Shown: positions 61,825-64,000 of the stretch, piece by piece | How positions within the stretch are numbered: the stretch's first letter is position 1 | Layout: every line of letters begins with the position of its first letter | Assembly (NCBI GenBank): GCA_965212205.1 | Contig: CBDBUX010000001.1 | Span: 248,001-312,000 of the forward strand | Source: JAHEJJ01 sp965212205 | GTDB lineage: Bacteria; Bacteroidota; Bacteroidia; Flavobacteriales; Flavobacteriaceae | Reading direction: 5' to 3' | DNA length: 64,000 nt | Translations under genes and position numbers: made by a program | Notes under the pieces: generated by a model | Databases searched by the model: none | What the model saw: only the letters and a program-made list of their open reading frames with translations | Told to the model about the DNA's origin: nothing

Positions 61825-63000
61825 ATGGATAGTTTTTTTATAAAGGTTAATCCTTGCGGCCAGCCATTTCTCTTATTGGCATTGTTGGTCGTTTTGTGCA
61901 GTCCTGAATTGATTAAAGCCCAGGATGATGTTTTATTTTGGACCGACTATCATGGCTTCCATGACCGCGAAGCAGCTTTTTCTGAGCTCTCTTTTGATAC
62001 AGGGGAAACCGCGTTAATAAAGTCACCTAGTCCTGAAAGTTTTTACCCCTTGCTATTAGCTACTTTTGAAGGCCGCCCACGTCTGGGGATGTTCAATAAC
62101 TATAAAGTAGACATACCGCAATTAAGGGCAGAGGTAAATGATACACGGAGACAGCGCCAGGCAGTTGTTGAAGAGTTTACCCATAATATAGGATGTTATC
62201 TAAGCCTCTTATGTCTGCAGTTTATCCCTGATGAATTTACGGCTGAAAAATTGATGGTTTATAACAGTGAAGGATTTGGTTCTACCGACAAGTACCACAC
62301 CTTTAGCGAGCAGGTTGACGGGAAGCTTAATTACATGGTGGTTCCCCGGTTTCATATCGAAGGAATGGCCGCCGGGATGCTTACCAAGGAACGCTACAGG
62401 GAATATTATTGCCCCGGCGAAGAGAGCTGTTTCGAAGGCTACCGACAGAGACAAGGAAGGGTCTGGGCCGGACCCCAGGCCAACGAGTTTAAAAAAAGGG
62501 GGGCGTATAAGAAATTTGTCGATGTCGAAGTACCTAAACTATTGGAATGGTCAAAAGGTTTAAGCCGTGAAGTTGCCATGGTCAACAGGGTGTTGCTTCC
62601 TACCTATGATTTCCAGAAACAGGGTTTTGAGGTGGTTATTGCCCCGCTAAAAAGCAGCTCGGGAGGCAGTTCACAGGACCTGCAGTTCTGGCCCAGGGAT
62701 CCGGAAACATCCGGATTTGATTTTAACAGAGGTTTTATGAAAAACCTGCTCCTGGCTATACCCCCGGAAAAGGCCGAAAGCATTAAGAATAGATTAAAAA
62801 CAGAATACCACCAGAATTATAATCCAATACTTTATTCCGTAATGATCGCCGAGATTTATAGCATGGGCCCGAAAAGAAGAGGGGGCTCCCATACCGCTTT
62901 CGGAGGGAATATCGGATTCCTGTACGATTATAAGGATACTACGATCCGATTCTACCTCGATCCTGCGCTGAAGGAGTTGGTATACGAAACTAAATTATAG
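61825..63000 (+). CDS. Secreted protein of unknown family, first of two tandem paralogues
   Basis: 391 residues from the ATG at 61825; the frame is open earlier, but MDSFFIKVNPCGQPFLLLAL gives the best signal peptide. No family recognised. It has a clear relative in the next gene: the pairs EYYCPGEESC/KYWCAEGENC, GPQANEFKKRGAYKKFVDVEVPKL/GRGSDEFARLRAWQAYVKTEVPKM, YDFQKQGF/YDFNHEGF and PPEKAESI/SPEKAEKL. The cysteines suggest a disulfide-bonded extracellular or periplasmic fold. Five bases separate the two genes, so they are co-transcribed. Confidence 0.8.
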   Translation: MDSFFIKVNPCGQPFLLLALLVVLCSPELIKAQDDVLFWTDYHGFHDREAAFSELSFDTGETALIKSPSPESFYPLLLATFEGRPRLGMFNNYKVDIPQLRAEVNDTRRQRQAVVEEFTHNIGCYLSLLCLQFIPDEFTAEKLMVYNSEGFGSTDKYHTFSEQVDGKLNYMVVPRFHIEGMAAGMLTKERYREYYCPGEESCFEGYRQRQGRVWAGPQANEFKKRGAYKKFVDVEVPKLLEWSKGLSREVAMVNRVLLPTYDFQKQGFEVVIAPLKSSSGGSSQDLQFWPRDPETSGFDFNRGFMKNLLLAIPPEKAESIKNRLKTEYHQNYNPILYSVMIAEIYSMGPKRRGGSHTAFGGNIGFLYDYKDTTIRFYLDPALKELVYETKL

Positions 63001-63005
63001 CAGCT

Positions 63006-64000
63006 ATGAAAATTGGATTTAAGACTATTTTGACTCTTGGCCTTAGTTTAATGCTTAGTCTTTCGATCTGTTCGCAGCAGTATACCGAAAGCGCCTTGGG
63101 GTTCGATCCCGGGGAATTTGATCTCGTACCGTCTCCATATCCCGATGATCTGAGGCCATTATATATACCTCGTTTCAGAGGTCTTATACGCCTCGGCACA
63201 CCTAATTCTTACGGACTGGCTGCTAAGCCCATTCCACAGAATGTATACCGGTCTCAAAAAGAAAGACGTGATCTTTTGACGAAAAAGAAACAAAGTATCC
63301 TCAGGCTTTTTGAGTTGTTGGAGATAAAACACCGCAGCACGGATATTAAAGTAGACGAAATTGCAAAGGAGTTTGTGCCTACCATCGGAGCCAAGGCTGC
63401 ACTTGATGACCCCATCAGAACAACCATGTATTGGTCGGGGCAATTCAAAGAGCTGGCCCCAAAGATTTTAACACCCCAAGCCTTATCTAAATACTGGTGT
63501 GCAGAGGGAGAAAATTGTATTCCAGAAACTGGGGGCGCTTATGTTCCCGTGAAAAAAGGCAGACCTACATGGGGAGGCCGCGGGAGTGACGAATTTGCAA
63601 GACTACGGGCCTGGCAGGCGTATGTAAAAACCGAAGTTCCAAAAATGAAAACCTGGGCGAAACAGATCGATGTTAAAGAAGCTTATATTGTCGGGACTAC
63701 TTATATCACCGAATACGATTTTAACCACGAGGGGTTTATTCTCAGGGTAGATGCGGTAGAAACTAAGGCATTGAAGAGCAGCTTGCTTCGGTATACCAAA
63801 ATACGTGAAGAGGACAGTTTCTTTGCCCGAACCCGGATCGATGGAAGGCATCTGGCCGGTAAACTGATAAAAATGAGCCCGGAAAAAGCCGAGAAACTTG
63901 TAGAGACCATGGCAGCACATGATCCAAGAAACAGACAATTGTACTATGTATACAAGGCCAGTATAGGTGTTGGCGAGCCTGAGGGCCCTCAGGGTAGTTT
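63006..64000 (+). CDS. Second tandem secreted paralogue of unknown family, cut by window edge
   Basis: 331 full codons are visible with the frame still open at base 64000. It starts with the ATG at 63006 and a signal peptide (ILTLGLSLMLSLSICSQQ). It is related to the protein encoded just upstream throughout its second half, with the paired cysteines in KYWCAEGENC, the GRGSDEFARL region and SPEKAEKLVE. The N-terminal third, rich in Lys and Arg (KERRDLLTKKKQS), is less similar. Function unknown. The gene order and the spacing of five bases support a joint transcript. Confidence 0.8.
   Translation, partial: MKIGFKTILTLGLSLMLSLSICSQQYTESALGFDPGEFDLVPSPYPDDLRPLYIPRFRGLIRLGTPNSYGLAAKPIPQNVYRSQKERRDLLTKKKQSILRLFELLEIKHRSTDIKVDEIAKEFVPTIGAKAALDDPIRTTMYWSGQFKELAPKILTPQALSKYWCAEGENCIPETGGAYVPVKKGRPTWGGRGSDEFARLRAWQAYVKTEVPKMKTWAKQIDVKEAYIVGTTYITEYDFNHEGFILRVDAVETKALKSSLLRYTKIREEDSFFARTRIDGRHLAGKLIKMSPEKAEKLVETMAAHDPRNRQLYYVYKASIGVGEPEGPQGS

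Noticed and set aside
1..64000. CRISPR arrays, insertion sequences, prophage genes or rRNA
   Set aside because: No spaced direct repeats, transposase, phage structural protein or rRNA-like sequence was recognised.

Overview
The window looks like chromosomal core and accessory DNA of a member of the Flavobacteriaceae (Bacteroidota). The grounds are: promoter boxes of the TAnnTTTG type instead of a TATAAT box, almost no Shine-Dalgarno sites, a tRNA without an encoded CCA end, a TonB-type beta-barrel receptor with a carboxypeptidase-regulatory N-terminus, a hybrid histidine kinase fused to an AraC regulator, many secreted proteins of unknown family, and the rnpA/S41-peptidase and rbfA/FtsX gene pairs. 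Genes are densely packed on both strands. I saw no insertion sequence, prophage, integrase, CRISPR array or rRNA.

Layout. 1-5.3 kb: a truncated GIN-domain surface protein, RNase R, a 600-base AT-rich gap, then rpiB, a zinc-type cation diffusion facilitator and an ElaA-like acetyltransferase. 5.3-12.6 kb (minus strand): an ACSF3/MatB-like acyl-CoA synthetase, a Gfo/Idh/MocA oxidoreductase, a fructosamine-kinase-like protein, a short alpha-glucan phosphorylase homologue that lacks the PLP lysine, and the rnpA-S41 protease pair. 12.7-15.8 kb: a GCS2-like ligase with CBS domains, overlapping an aspartoacylase/AstE-like zinc hydrolase by one base. 15.8-20.3 kb: a lipoprotein subtilase and an M1 aminopeptidase pair, then a metallo-beta-lactamase-fold hydrolase. 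20.6-30.4 kb: a Na+/H+ antiporter, lepA, an outer-membrane receptor, dusB, a LolC/E-like permease, rbfA and methylmalonyl-CoA epimerase.

30.4-33.2 kb holds a GH65 phosphorylase and a CAU-anticodon tRNA with a clear promoter and terminator. 33.9-38.9 kb is the most coherent accessory unit: a GMC oxidoreductase with a C-x5-C-x3-C iron-sulfur motif, a Gfo/Idh/MocA enzyme, a Tat-signal gluconate-dehydrogenase subunit 3, a NagB-like isomerase and an SDR. The first four genes overlap each other. It reads as an oxidative pathway for a sugar or sugar derivative, with the dehydrogenase exported by hitchhiking on its small subunit. 39-49 kb holds two putative peptidases, a SlyD-like isomerase, a fatty-acid-hydroxylase/sterol-desaturase enzyme, an exported Gfo/Idh/MocA protein, a lipoprotein esterase and a hybrid sensor kinase.

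49-64 kb is rich in envelope genes: a calcium-motif lipoprotein, two AsmA-like proteins (one with three internal repeats), a large MscS channel, a PAP2 phosphatase fused to a beta-barrel, a small barrel protein, a DinB-fold exported protein, and two tandem secreted paralogues of unknown function that run off the right edge.

I worked by reading alone, so family calls rest on motifs, length and context. Start codons were adjusted where an upstream TTG or GTG start looked worse than a nearby ATG, or lay inside a promoter box.
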